Below are positions 19,801-26,343 of a stretch of 64,000 nucleotides of DNA, one piece after another (within the stretch, counting starts at the first letter, position 1; each line of letters starts with the position of its first letter). The DNA comes from Planctomycetota bacterium (GTDB lineage: Bacteria; Planctomycetota; Planctomycetia; Pirellulales; Pirellulaceae), in contig JAJDEH010000405.1 of assembly GCA_029259935.1 (NCBI GenBank), positions 1-64,000 of the forward strand, in the 5' to 3' direction. The notes beneath the pieces were generated by a model. That model had not been told where the DNA came from and did no database searches. It saw nothing but the letters and a program-made list of their open reading frames with translations. Both the position numbers and the translations under genes were made by a program.

Positions 19801-20096
19801 ACCGGGCGTGGCCGGTGGCCAGTTTGAAGCCGAACGACTTCGGCCTGTTCGACATGCACGGCAACGCGAATGAATGGTGCCATGAAAGCAAACGCCCTTA
19901 TCGCGTGAATCCGCGGCCGGCGAGAGATGTGATCGACGTCGCGCCGGTGGGCGTGCAGGTCTCGCGAACGGTGCGCGGCGGGGCTTTCATGTCGCTGCCC
20001 ATCTTTGCCCGGTCGGCGTACCGCACTTCGGCTGGGCCTTCGTACGCCACTATTAACGGCGGCTTCCGTCCGGTCAGAACGATGACCGGCGACTGA
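16869..20096 (+). CDS. Ser/Thr protein kinase with HEAT-like and SUMF1-like sensor
   Basis: 1075 aa from ATG 16869; an in-frame GTG at 16818 is a less likely start. Kinase domain about residues 76-360: glycine loop IARGGMGV, Lys106 (VAVKVL), catalytic HRDLKPAN, DWG in place of DFG, and GTPAYMPPEQS. A membrane segment follows (HLAVAVGAVALALAALVGW), then about 400 residues of helical repeats outside, HEAT-like (PDPRVRSYLIHWL, DPGLHGAARWLLKRW). The end (about 820-1070) is a SUMF1/FGE-type fold (LPTEAEWEFACRG, FDMHGNANEWCHE, VRGGAF ... FRPVRT). The cysteine pair of true formylglycine-generating enzymes is absent, so this domain more likely binds a ligand. It probably senses an external signal and acts on the upstream ECF factor. 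Confidence 0.93.
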   Translation: MKPAEIKRALEIVEEALELNGEQLDSYLDDVCGSNSPLRREVLSYLDYDVKQTVLDGGPSEGATPEIPHSTTFEARYELGAEIARGGMGVILRAHDRNLGRDVAVKVLTEEWQGNTEIVRRFLQEAQIGGQLQHPGIAPFYEIGRLSDQRPFIAMKLVKGQTFADLLVPGRNVENDQAKLLGIFAKVCQAIAFAHSRGVIHRDLKPANVMVGEFGEVQVMDWGLAKLIGGENPADPVDATPGAGPAAISDDVTTNDVAHQTRVGQAMGTPAYMPPEQSIGRADKASDVFSLGAILCEILTGQPTTGDEKAAQDRLDRCAGDRELVALARDCIQRGPADRPQDAGIVAAKISTHIDAVQLRLKEAEIVTARAEVKAEEERKRRQRTHLAVAVGAVALALAALVGWGIRNSVVEQQHATRAEGLVAQLLSAEIAQVPRILDDLQDYREWADPLLRQELEQATPGSAERLHAMLGLLPVDDSQLEELREQLLVVSPNQFEVVRQRLSPYQDRIVAPLWDIANDEQQTAQRRFQAACALALYTPEDARWEQIGSFVANFLVNVKPSDLPPWGNALRPVGAKLLPSLSEIYRNKDEREQVRSFATDTIVDYAADEPEILFNLLADAEQFQFSLVFDQVKLHQARSVELALAELKRPLSLNDTNDQPVKRIANAAVALLRMGQEQDVWPLLKHNPDPRVRSYLIHWLSPRGVDVANIVRRINDETEVSIRQALLLSLGEFDESRLPLAERERIVSELVEMYKNHSDPGLHGAARWLLKRWQQDELIAEADRQLQVNEQQLRSRPETDQRRWYVTTQGPTFVILDADEFAMGAPAWEESEPEAKHHRRRIGRQVAVATTEITSEQFARCRRDRPHVPNLEVSQWMRTEDSPRLGVTWFAAAEFCNWLSEKEGVPESQWCYEPNDKDKFGPGMKARDDYLELSGYRLPTEAEWEFACRGDTVTSRCFGWSDELLGSYAWYMGNSSNRAWPVASLKPNDFGLFDMHGNANEWCHESKRPYRVNPRPARDVIDVAPVGVQVSRTVRGGAFMSLPIFARSAYRTSAGPSYATINGGFRPVRTMTGD

Positions 20097-20112
20097 GTCG
20101 CCGGGCCGCGAT

Positions 20113-20175
20113 CGAAACGTACTGTAGACGAGTGGACAACGACCGAAACGTACTGTTCGCGGAGCGAACAACGAC
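20113..20175. repeat. Imperfect 31/32-bp tandem repeat with stem-loop
   Basis: Two copies beginning CGAAACGTACTGT (20113 and 20144) and ending ACAACGAC, in the short gap between the converging kinase genes. The second copy contains the hairpin GTTCGC-GGA-GCGAAC (20155-20169), the same design as at 40231-40247. It probably serves as a bidirectional transcription stop; there is no T-tract. Confidence 0.5.
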
Positions 20176-21398
20176 TAACTGGCGAGCGGCAGGGTAAAGT
20201 GAAACTTCGCTCCGGTGGGCTCGTTATCGGTGTACCAAATCTTGCCACCGTGGTGTTCGACCATCGTCTTGCAGATCGAGAGACCAATGCCCATTCCGCT
20301 GGGCTTGTTGCTATTCGTGGGGGAGAATAGTTGATTCTTGTTTTCTGTTCGCACACCAGGACCGTTGTCGGCCACCACAATCTCCATGAACTTCTCAGTG
20401 ACAATCGTGGTAATCTCGATGACGCCTTTTCCAATTTTCTTTTCGGCCAGCGCCTGTAACGCGTTGCGAACGAGATTTAGCAGCACTCCTTTGACCTGAA
20501 CGCTGTCGGCATGCACCTGCTCGGTCGTCGCCTTGTCGTTGAACCGAATTTCGATGCCGCGCGGCCGGGCCTTCTGGTCAAACATCCGGATCGTCTCCTT
20601 GATTATTGCGCACATGTTTTCATCCTTAATTTGGCCATCACCGGCTTCAACGGAACCACGTAATCGCTTCGTGATGCCCGCGGCCAACAGGGCCGAGTCC
20701 ATCATCGTGCGAACGGATTGAACGACTTCGGGGCACGAGTCGTTGTCTTTCAACTGACGGCACACCGTGTAGCCATGGTTAACAATGGTGGTGAGCGGCT
20801 GAATCAGTTCATGCGCAAAACTCGCGATGATCTCTTCCGAAGCCGAATTGCAAAGTGTGTTGGCAATCAGACGCAGTTGTGCCTCGGAATGATTCTCTCG
20901 CTCGGTTTTCGAAGGCTCCGACGGCGATTCATCTTCCCGGTGAACCGAGAGTTCCCGGGCAATCGCGCAGCGCTCCTCCTCGCCGCTTGGGGTATACTCG
21001 TGCACCTCGAATTTCCGCCGATTGCCCTCGTGGTCGAGGACCACCCAATTGTGAGTTTGCGGCTCAACCGCCGTTCCAGATTGTTGCGTGCCCGATTGAG
21101 TGGACAGGGGATGCCGCCAGGCAATGTCCGACCAATTTTGGCCAACGACTTCGCTTGGTGCATACCCCAGCAGCGACTGGACGGAAGGGCTGGCGTAGGT
21201 CACGACGCCCTGGTCGTCGAACGAGAAAAAGAAGTACTTGCCCGGAATTCCCTCAATCAGCTTTCGATGGCGTCCCTTGGAACATTCACAGGGTGGAAAA
21301 TCGTTGCGGTCGGATCTCGTGGACATGTCTGAAGAATCTTCAATTCGGGTCAGATTTTTGGATTCCCTTTTGGGCGATATCACCAATGATGTAATCAT
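20175..21398 (-). CDS. Soluble PAS histidine kinase, paralog 2
   Basis: 407 aa, closely related to the kinase at 14605-15792 over its whole length: PAS (VVTYASPSVQSLLGYAP ... THNWVVLDHEGNRR), H-box HELIQPLTTIVN with His197, N-box NLVRNALQAL, G1 VADNGPGV, G2 SGMGIGLSICKTMVEHHGG. The loop that holds the His-rich repeats in paralog 1 here reads STQSGTQQSGT, so the two proteins differ most in this PAS insertion. AGGAG precedes ATG 21398. No membrane segment and no adjacent response regulator. The pair probably arose by duplication around the ECF-kinase genes. Confidence 0.9.
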   Translation of the reverse strand: MITSLVISPKRESKNLTRIEDSSDMSTRSDRNDFPPCECSKGRHRKLIEGIPGKYFFFSFDDQGVVTYASPSVQSLLGYAPSEVVGQNWSDIAWRHPLSTQSGTQQSGTAVEPQTHNWVVLDHEGNRRKFEVHEYTPSGEEERCAIARELSVHREDESPSEPSKTERENHSEAQLRLIANTLCNSASEEIIASFAHELIQPLTTIVNHGYTVCRQLKDNDSCPEVVQSVRTMMDSALLAAGITKRLRGSVEAGDGQIKDENMCAIIKETIRMFDQKARPRGIEIRFNDKATTEQVHADSVQVKGVLLNLVRNALQALAEKKIGKGVIEITTIVTEKFMEIVVADNGPGVRTENKNQLFSPTNSNKPSGMGIGLSICKTMVEHHGGKIWYTDNEPTGAKFHFTLPLAS

Positions 21399-21639
21399 CT
21401 AGTTTCTCCTCGCATTTGCGGTTAACCTTCATGCTGGCGTGGCAAACTTTCCAAAATGGAAGCCCCAAAAACGGCCTAAAATTACGTGAAAAGACACATT
21501 TTTTCCCACCTCCTGGCGTCAATCACGTAACCCGCATCGTAAAAACGGGTTAAGTTGTTCTGGAAGCCACCGCGTCGCCTAACGCGAAGTCCGGGTTTGG
21601 TTGTCACTCTAGTAGCACAGTCGCTAAGAGGCCCCCTCA

Positions 21640-22227
21640 TTGGCGGATTCAACGAGAATCAGTTTGCTTGATCGAATTCGTGAGACCACGACCGGTGAAT
21701 CGTGGCAGGAGTTCGTTGGCGTTTATGAGGCGGTCATTGCCGGTTGGCTCGGCCGGCAAGACGTGCAACTGGCGGACGCCGAGGACATCTGCCAAGAAGT
21801 CATGGCCACGGTGCATCGCGAAATCGCCAACTTCGAGCACAGCGGCCGAACCGGCGCATTTCGAACCTGGCTCCGCAGAATCACGTCCAATCGGCTGCAT
21901 CAGCATTGGCAACGGCATCAAAGAAACCCGGGCGCGTATGCGGGGCCTGACTTGTCGGAACTCGCCGAACTGCTCGCCGATGATTCCAGCCGGCTTACGC
22001 TGATTTGGGAGAAACAACACGACCAGTTCGTGCTGGACCACCTTCTTCTCAAACTGCACGGCCGGTTCGGTGAAAATAGCCTGGCGGCGTTTCAACGAGT
22101 CGCGTTGGAGCAAGAGCCGGCCGCGGAGGTTGCGGCCAGCTTGGGGATGACCCTGGGCGCGGTGCGCGTGGCGCAGCACCGTGTTTCACGCGCCCTGCAG
22201 GAAATGGGCCGGGGGTTAATCGAATAG
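21640..22227 (+). CDS. ECF sigma factor (second)
   Basis: 195 aa with TTG start. Region 2 is seen at residues 20-85 (WQEFVGVYEAVIAGWLGR, DAEDICQEVMATVHRE, FRTWLRRITSNRLHQHW) and region 4 at 140-190 (ALEQEPAAEVAASLGMTLGAVRVAQHRVSRAL). It is of a different ECF type from the one at 16154 and resembles the planctomycete group usually followed by a large kinase. Here the next gene is a methyltransferase, so its partner is missing or unlinked. Divergent from kinase paralog 2, with 241 bp of shared upstream DNA. Confidence 0.9.
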   Translation: MADSTRISLLDRIRETTTGESWQEFVGVYEAVIAGWLGRQDVQLADAEDICQEVMATVHREIANFEHSGRTGAFRTWLRRITSNRLHQHWQRHQRNPGAYAGPDLSELAELLADDSSRLTLIWEKQHDQFVLDHLLLKLHGRFGENSLAAFQRVALEQEPAAEVAASLGMTLGAVRVAQHRVSRALQEMGRGLIE

Positions 22228-22472
22228 CCCCCGGAAAATGTCGAGTGCGATCCTCTCGAAGAAATTTCTATCCGCGACCGATGGATCGCCATACAATTCA
22301 ATCGGGCTGCCTGAAGTGTAGGACTGCGCGCACCGTGGATCTGAGCGTGGCCCCTGCTTTTCCTCACCGGCCCATTTTGTCGTTTTTTTATGTTACAGAT
22401 CGTCGACTGCCCCGCTTGGCCGTGGGCACGGTCGTCGAGTTGGAATTCAGATTTGCAGGATGAAGTTTTCTC

Positions 22473-23504
22473 ATGGCTAATGAAATCCCTTCCACGGACT
22501 CGACGGCCCTCAATCCGGGCAAGATCTTTGAAACGCTCAACGCGCATCAGCAAAGTGCCGCGTTGCGGGGTGCCATCGAACTGGGACTGTTTACTCAGAT
22601 CGCCGCCGGCCATTGCACCGCCGACCGGCTGGCCGAGGCGTGCCATGCCGACGCGCGGGCGATCCGCATCTTGTGCGACTTCTTGGTGGTGCACGAATTT
22701 CTTGCCAAGCAAGACGGTCAGTATCAACTTTCCCCGGTCGCGGCGGAATTCCTCGATCAAGGGTCGCCCAAATACATGGGCAGCATCGCTCGCTTTATCA
22801 ACTGCGAAGACCAGTTGGTCGCCTTTCGAGATATTGCCGAGGTCGTTCGCCGTGGCACGACATTGCTCGCCCAGCGGGGGACAACCGATACAGAATACGA
22901 TGGTTGGGTCGAGTTCGCCCGCAGCATGGTGCCGATGATCATGCCGGCGGCCAAGTTCATTGGCTCGCTGGCGGCCGAACTCAAACCGGGAACAACACGC
23001 GTTCTCGATGTCGCCGCCGGACACGGCATGTTTGGAATCTCGGTCGCGCAGGCCAATTCGCAAGCGACCATCGTGTCGCTCGACTGGGAAAACGTCTTGG
23101 TCGTGGCGAACGAAAACGCGATCGCGGCGGGAGTTCGAGATCGAGTCTCGATGCTCGCGGGGGACGCAACTCGAATCGAATACGGCAGCGGCTTCGACTT
23201 GGTGTTGCTGACGAACTTTCTGCACCACTTCGATCGAACGACATGCGAATCGGTCATGACCAAGGTGGGCAACTGCCTGCATGACGATGGTTGCGTGATC
23301 ACTTTGGAGTTTGTTCCCAACGAAGATCGCGTCTCGCCGCCGACCGCGGCCAGCTTCGCGCTGACGATGCTCGGCACCACGCCGGCGGGCGATGCCTATA
23401 CATTCTCGGACTACGACTCGATGTGGAAGTCCACTGGGTTTACTCAAAACGAACTAGTTGAAATGCCAAACTCGCCCCAGCGGCTGATCGTCAGCCGGCG
23501 GTGA
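22473..23504 (+). CDS. SAM-dependent O-methyltransferase (AOMT/plant-OMT type)
   Basis: 343 aa. N-terminal winged-helix dimerisation domain (residues 20-95: ALRGAIELGLFTQIAAG ... LCDFLVVHEFL), then a class I methyltransferase fold with the SAM loop VLDVAAGHGMFG near residue 175, acidic strand end SLDWE near 197, and LTNFLHHFD near 250. This is the architecture of acetylserotonin / polyketide O-methyltransferases, but the acceptor is unknown and the catalytic His of plant enzymes cannot be assigned by eye. AGGATGAAG precedes ATG 22473. No biosynthetic cluster surrounds it. Confidence 0.88.
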   Translation: MANEIPSTDSTALNPGKIFETLNAHQQSAALRGAIELGLFTQIAAGHCTADRLAEACHADARAIRILCDFLVVHEFLAKQDGQYQLSPVAAEFLDQGSPKYMGSIARFINCEDQLVAFRDIAEVVRRGTTLLAQRGTTDTEYDGWVEFARSMVPMIMPAAKFIGSLAAELKPGTTRVLDVAAGHGMFGISVAQANSQATIVSLDWENVLVVANENAIAAGVRDRVSMLAGDATRIEYGSGFDLVLLTNFLHHFDRTTCESVMTKVGNCLHDDGCVITLEFVPNEDRVSPPTAASFALTMLGTTPAGDAYTFSDYDSMWKSTGFTQNELVEMPNSPQRLIVSRR

Positions 23505-23548
23505 TCCCACCCGGCGTGAAAAATTCACGCACTTGGAAAATTTAATGA

Positions 23549-23577
23549 TTGACGTCCACTTGTTGTCTCGCTAGAAT
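23549..23577 (+). promoter_or_regulatory. Sigma-70-type promoter of the BlaI operon
   Basis: TTGACG (23549-23554) and TAGAAT (23572-23577) are separated by exactly 17 bp. It is the clearest promoter in the window and lies 43 bp upstream of the BlaI-family start codon. Confidence 0.7.
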
Positions 23578-23579
23578 CT

Positions 23580-23591
23580 CTACAAGTGTAG
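23580..23591 (+). promoter_or_regulatory. BlaI/CopY-type operator
   Basis: The inverted repeat CTACA-AG-TGTAG contains an exact TACANNTGTA, the core of operators bound by BlaI, MecI and CopY repressors. It starts two bases after the -10 box, over the expected transcription start, so a bound repressor would block initiation. This points to autoregulation of the BlaI-M56 operon. Confidence 0.75.
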
Positions 23592-23619
23592 TGACAACTC
23601 GACAGCCTTGGAGGTTCCT

Positions 23620-24006
23620 TTGAAAAAGAACTCCGCCGACTTGGCCAAATCTGAATGGATTGTGATGGAAGCCCTTTGGCATCGACGCCGCGGCACCGCG
23701 TCCGAGATGCAGAAGGACTTGGAGTCGCAACAAGGCTGGGCGTATAGCACCGTGAAGACAATGTTGGATCGGCTCGTGGAAAAGGGCTACGTGAAGACGC
23801 GGCGCGTTGGCAACGTTTACGAATACACGCCGAAGGTGCAGCGCAAGTCGGTCGTGGCGCGCGTGGTCGACGATGTGTTCGATCGAGTTTTGGAAGGCTC
23901 TTTCGCGCCGTTCTTGGATCGCTTGATTGAAAGCCGCCGGCTGGGCGCGGAAGAAATTGACGAACTGCGAGGCATGCTAGACCGCTATTCGGAAGAATCA
24001 GAATGA
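23620..24006 (+). CDS. BlaI/MecI/CopY-family repressor
   Basis: 128 aa from TTG 23620, chosen over TTG 23608 because GGAGG at 23610-23614 stands at proper spacing from it. Winged helix-turn-helix at residues 8-75 (LAKSEWIVMEALWHR, WAYSTVKTMLDRLVEKGYV), then a C-terminal dimerisation helix region. The family represses its own operon until a membrane M56 protease cleaves it within the dimerisation domain. The next gene is such a protease and overlaps by 4 bp (ATGA). A matching operator lies upstream. Confidence 0.95.
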   Translation: MKKNSADLAKSEWIVMEALWHRRRGTASEMQKDLESQQGWAYSTVKTMLDRLVEKGYVKTRRVGNVYEYTPKVQRKSVVARVVDDVFDRVLEGSFAPFLDRLIESRRLGAEEIDELRGMLDRYSEESE

Positions 24007-26264
24007 ATCAAACCGTATCCCTCTATCTTGATCAGATCTCGCAATACTGGGCGGCCTGGATGGTCGGCATGTTCTGGCAGGTTGCCTTGTTGGTTGTGTG
24101 CGCGGCGGTCGTTACCTGGCTGCTGCGTCGGCGATCGGCCGCTTGGCGCTATTGCGTGTGGTCGTTGGTGCTGGTCCGATTAGTCGTTCCTCCTGGTCTG
24201 GCGTTGCCCAGCGGATGGGGATGGTGGTTGCGGCCGTCGCTAGAGTCGCAGGTCGCCGATTTGTCGTTGGACGATACTCCGGTAGACAAGCAAACTCGGA
24301 CGATTCCCGCTGACGGACAGCCGGTAGTTCCGCTCGACGCCCGCAGTTCGCCTCGCATCGACACACCGATCGAGCAGTCACGGCACAGTGATGCGGTGAG
24401 CGGTGCCCCGACCAGCGATGGAACCGCTTCCAACTTGGTTACCGCGAAAAACGAGAAGGACCGTCCGGCGGACGGCGAACAGTTAGAAAGCGACGATCAA
24501 GTAGTAAGTGACAATCAAGCCAGCGTGAACGGCGCCGCCGCCTCAAGCACGGCCCGCTCTTCGCTTTCGTGGAGTCTGCTGTTGATGCTTGCTTGGCTGG
24601 GCATTGTCGTGACGCGGTTGGGGATGCTGTTGATGGCGATGTTGCAGGTTCGGGTGTGGGTGGCGCGAGCGCGGCTGATCGTGGAACCATCGCTCAACTG
24701 TATCTTGGCCGAGGCTTGCCTACGCGTCGGACTTCGCCGTCGCGTGGAACTAAAGAATTCGGAAGCCTGTACAACGCCGCTTGTCGTCGGCTCTTTTCGG
24801 CCGGTCATTTTGTTGCCCAGTTCCGTTTTGGAACAGCTTGATGAAGAAGAAATCTTGGCGGTGTTCGTGCATGAGTTGAATCATGTGCGGCGGTGGGATG
24901 GGCTGGTCAATTTGTTGCAATGCATCTTGGGGACGCTTTACTTTTTCCATCCATTGGTTTGGTGGTCGAACCGGCAGATCAACCGCTTGCGCGAGGACGC
25001 CTGTGACGAGGCGACGGTGACGAACATTGAAAGCCGCCGGCCGTTCGGCATGGCGATCGTGAAGGTCGCTGAAATCCTAGGCTATGCCGCGCCGCCGCTG
25101 GCGCTCGGAATGCTCGACGGCAAGTCGCCGACTCGCCAGCGGCTCGATCGAATTCTCGATCCTAACCTGCGTCATCAGTCGCGGATTGGCGCGTGGGGAT
25201 TGGTTTCCGTGGTCGTCTTGGGACTTGTGGTAATACCGGGCGCGACGCGGCCGATACTCAAACCTTCACGCGAACTGGTGGATGCAAATAACGCCGCGAT
25301 CGAATTACCTGTCGTGGAAGATGACCAACCGGCGCGCGACGAACCGCGAAGCGATTTACGACCTATCGTCGACCAAGTCGTGGCTCCCGGAGAAGAACCG
25401 TCGGTGGCAATCGCGGCACCCGTCACGAACGAATCGACCGCGCCGGCGGAAGCAGTAGCACTTGCGCCACGGCTACGCTATCGGTGGAAGAAAGGCGACA
25501 CGTACGCCTACGAGGTAGAAATCAAGATCAGCAAAGGCGATGAGATTGAAACATTCACTGGCGTACCGGTGTACCATGTCGAAGAGGTCGCCCCCCAGCA
25601 AACCACGCTTGTCTTCAGCGGTCGCCTGGACAGTCGCCGGACGAACGAAACCGGCCGAGTGCTTCCGCCCGCGATGCATCGCATCAGTCCGTTCTCTCCG
25701 CTGACCGCTTTAAGTGGATCGGGCACCGCCGGCAGGCATAGCCTTGCCGTCTCGCGCACGGGCGAGATTGTGGAAGTCGAAGGCGACTCGCACCTACCGT
25801 ATCAACTGGGCAACGTTTCGCGGTTGATCTTCGATCGTCTGCCCGAGGAACCGTGCCGCCGTTGGCAGGCGACCGACAAGCTGACCGTCATCGTCGAGGA
25901 CGGAGACGGATTTCCAGGCGGAATGAGATTCGCGCCGCGAAGTCCGTTCCGTGGTTCGCTAGGTAGTCCTTTCAATGCTCGTTCGTCTGGGCAGCGGTTG
26001 TACTTCACTCGGGTCGCCACGTATTCGATCGAGCAGCAGGACGGCCCGGTAATTCAGATCACCAGCGATCTCGATATTCGCAGCACGGAACAGTTCGAAG
26101 ACGAGCCCCAGTGGATTAGCGCGGGGACCGCCAAGATCGCATTCGACGCGATTCGAGGAATCCCGATTACAAAACACATCCAGCTTACCACCACCTCAAC
26201 CACGGGGATGGTTATCAATGCCGAGATGACACTGCGTCTGCAATCCGGCGCGGACAACGACTAA
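24003..26264 (+). CDS. BlaR1/MecR1-type M56 metallopeptidase with novel sensor
   Basis: 753 aa. Membrane segments near residues 25-45, 50-70 and 183-205; zinc motif HELNH at 290-294 followed by REDACDEA as third ligand; a fourth segment (WGLVSVVVLGLVVIPGA) near 405. A Ser/Asp/Glu-rich linker of about 100 residues separates helices 2 and 3. The external domain, residues 480-753, is all-beta in appearance (YRWKKGDTYAYEVEI, TTSTTGMVINAEMTLRL) and is not a penicillin-binding domain: none of the SxxK/SxN/KTG set is evident. The 4-bp overlap with the BlaI-type gene implies translational coupling. Likely role: a transmembrane protease that cleaves the repressor when an unknown ligand is sensed. Confidence 0.92.
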   Translation: MNQTVSLYLDQISQYWAAWMVGMFWQVALLVVCAAVVTWLLRRRSAAWRYCVWSLVLVRLVVPPGLALPSGWGWWLRPSLESQVADLSLDDTPVDKQTRTIPADGQPVVPLDARSSPRIDTPIEQSRHSDAVSGAPTSDGTASNLVTAKNEKDRPADGEQLESDDQVVSDNQASVNGAAASSTARSSLSWSLLLMLAWLGIVVTRLGMLLMAMLQVRVWVARARLIVEPSLNCILAEACLRVGLRRRVELKNSEACTTPLVVGSFRPVILLPSSVLEQLDEEEILAVFVHELNHVRRWDGLVNLLQCILGTLYFFHPLVWWSNRQINRLREDACDEATVTNIESRRPFGMAIVKVAEILGYAAPPLALGMLDGKSPTRQRLDRILDPNLRHQSRIGAWGLVSVVVLGLVVIPGATRPILKPSRELVDANNAAIELPVVEDDQPARDEPRSDLRPIVDQVVAPGEEPSVAIAAPVTNESTAPAEAVALAPRLRYRWKKGDTYAYEVEIKISKGDEIETFTGVPVYHVEEVAPQQTTLVFSGRLDSRRTNETGRVLPPAMHRISPFSPLTALSGSGTAGRHSLAVSRTGEIVEVEGDSHLPYQLGNVSRLIFDRLPEEPCRRWQATDKLTVIVEDGDGFPGGMRFAPRSPFRGSLGSPFNARSSGQRLYFTRVATYSIEQQDGPVIQITSDLDIRSTEQFEDEPQWISAGTAKIAFDAIRGIPITKHIQLTTTSTTGMVINAEMTLRLQSGADND

Positions 26265-26343
26265 ATCAAGTTGCGTCGCGGCAAGTCATGAATCGGGCTA
26301 AGCACCGGTTCCTATCACTTTGCAATCTTAAGGAGAAATTCTG

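Noticed and set aside
22245..22463. Small gene between the second ECF factor and the methyltransferase
   Set aside because: 72 codons, no homology, no ribosome-binding site; considered leader DNA of the methyltransferase.
22092..23447. Long open frame (451 codons) on the minus strand over the methyltransferase and ECF genes
   Set aside because: Antisense frame with Arg/His/Gln-rich, non-homologous protein; the plus-strand genes carry clear family motifs. Typical by-product of GC-rich codon use.
24003..26264. Beta-lactam resistance operon (BlaR1/BlaI)
   Set aside because: The outer domain lacks penicillin-binding motifs and no beta-lactamase gene is present.
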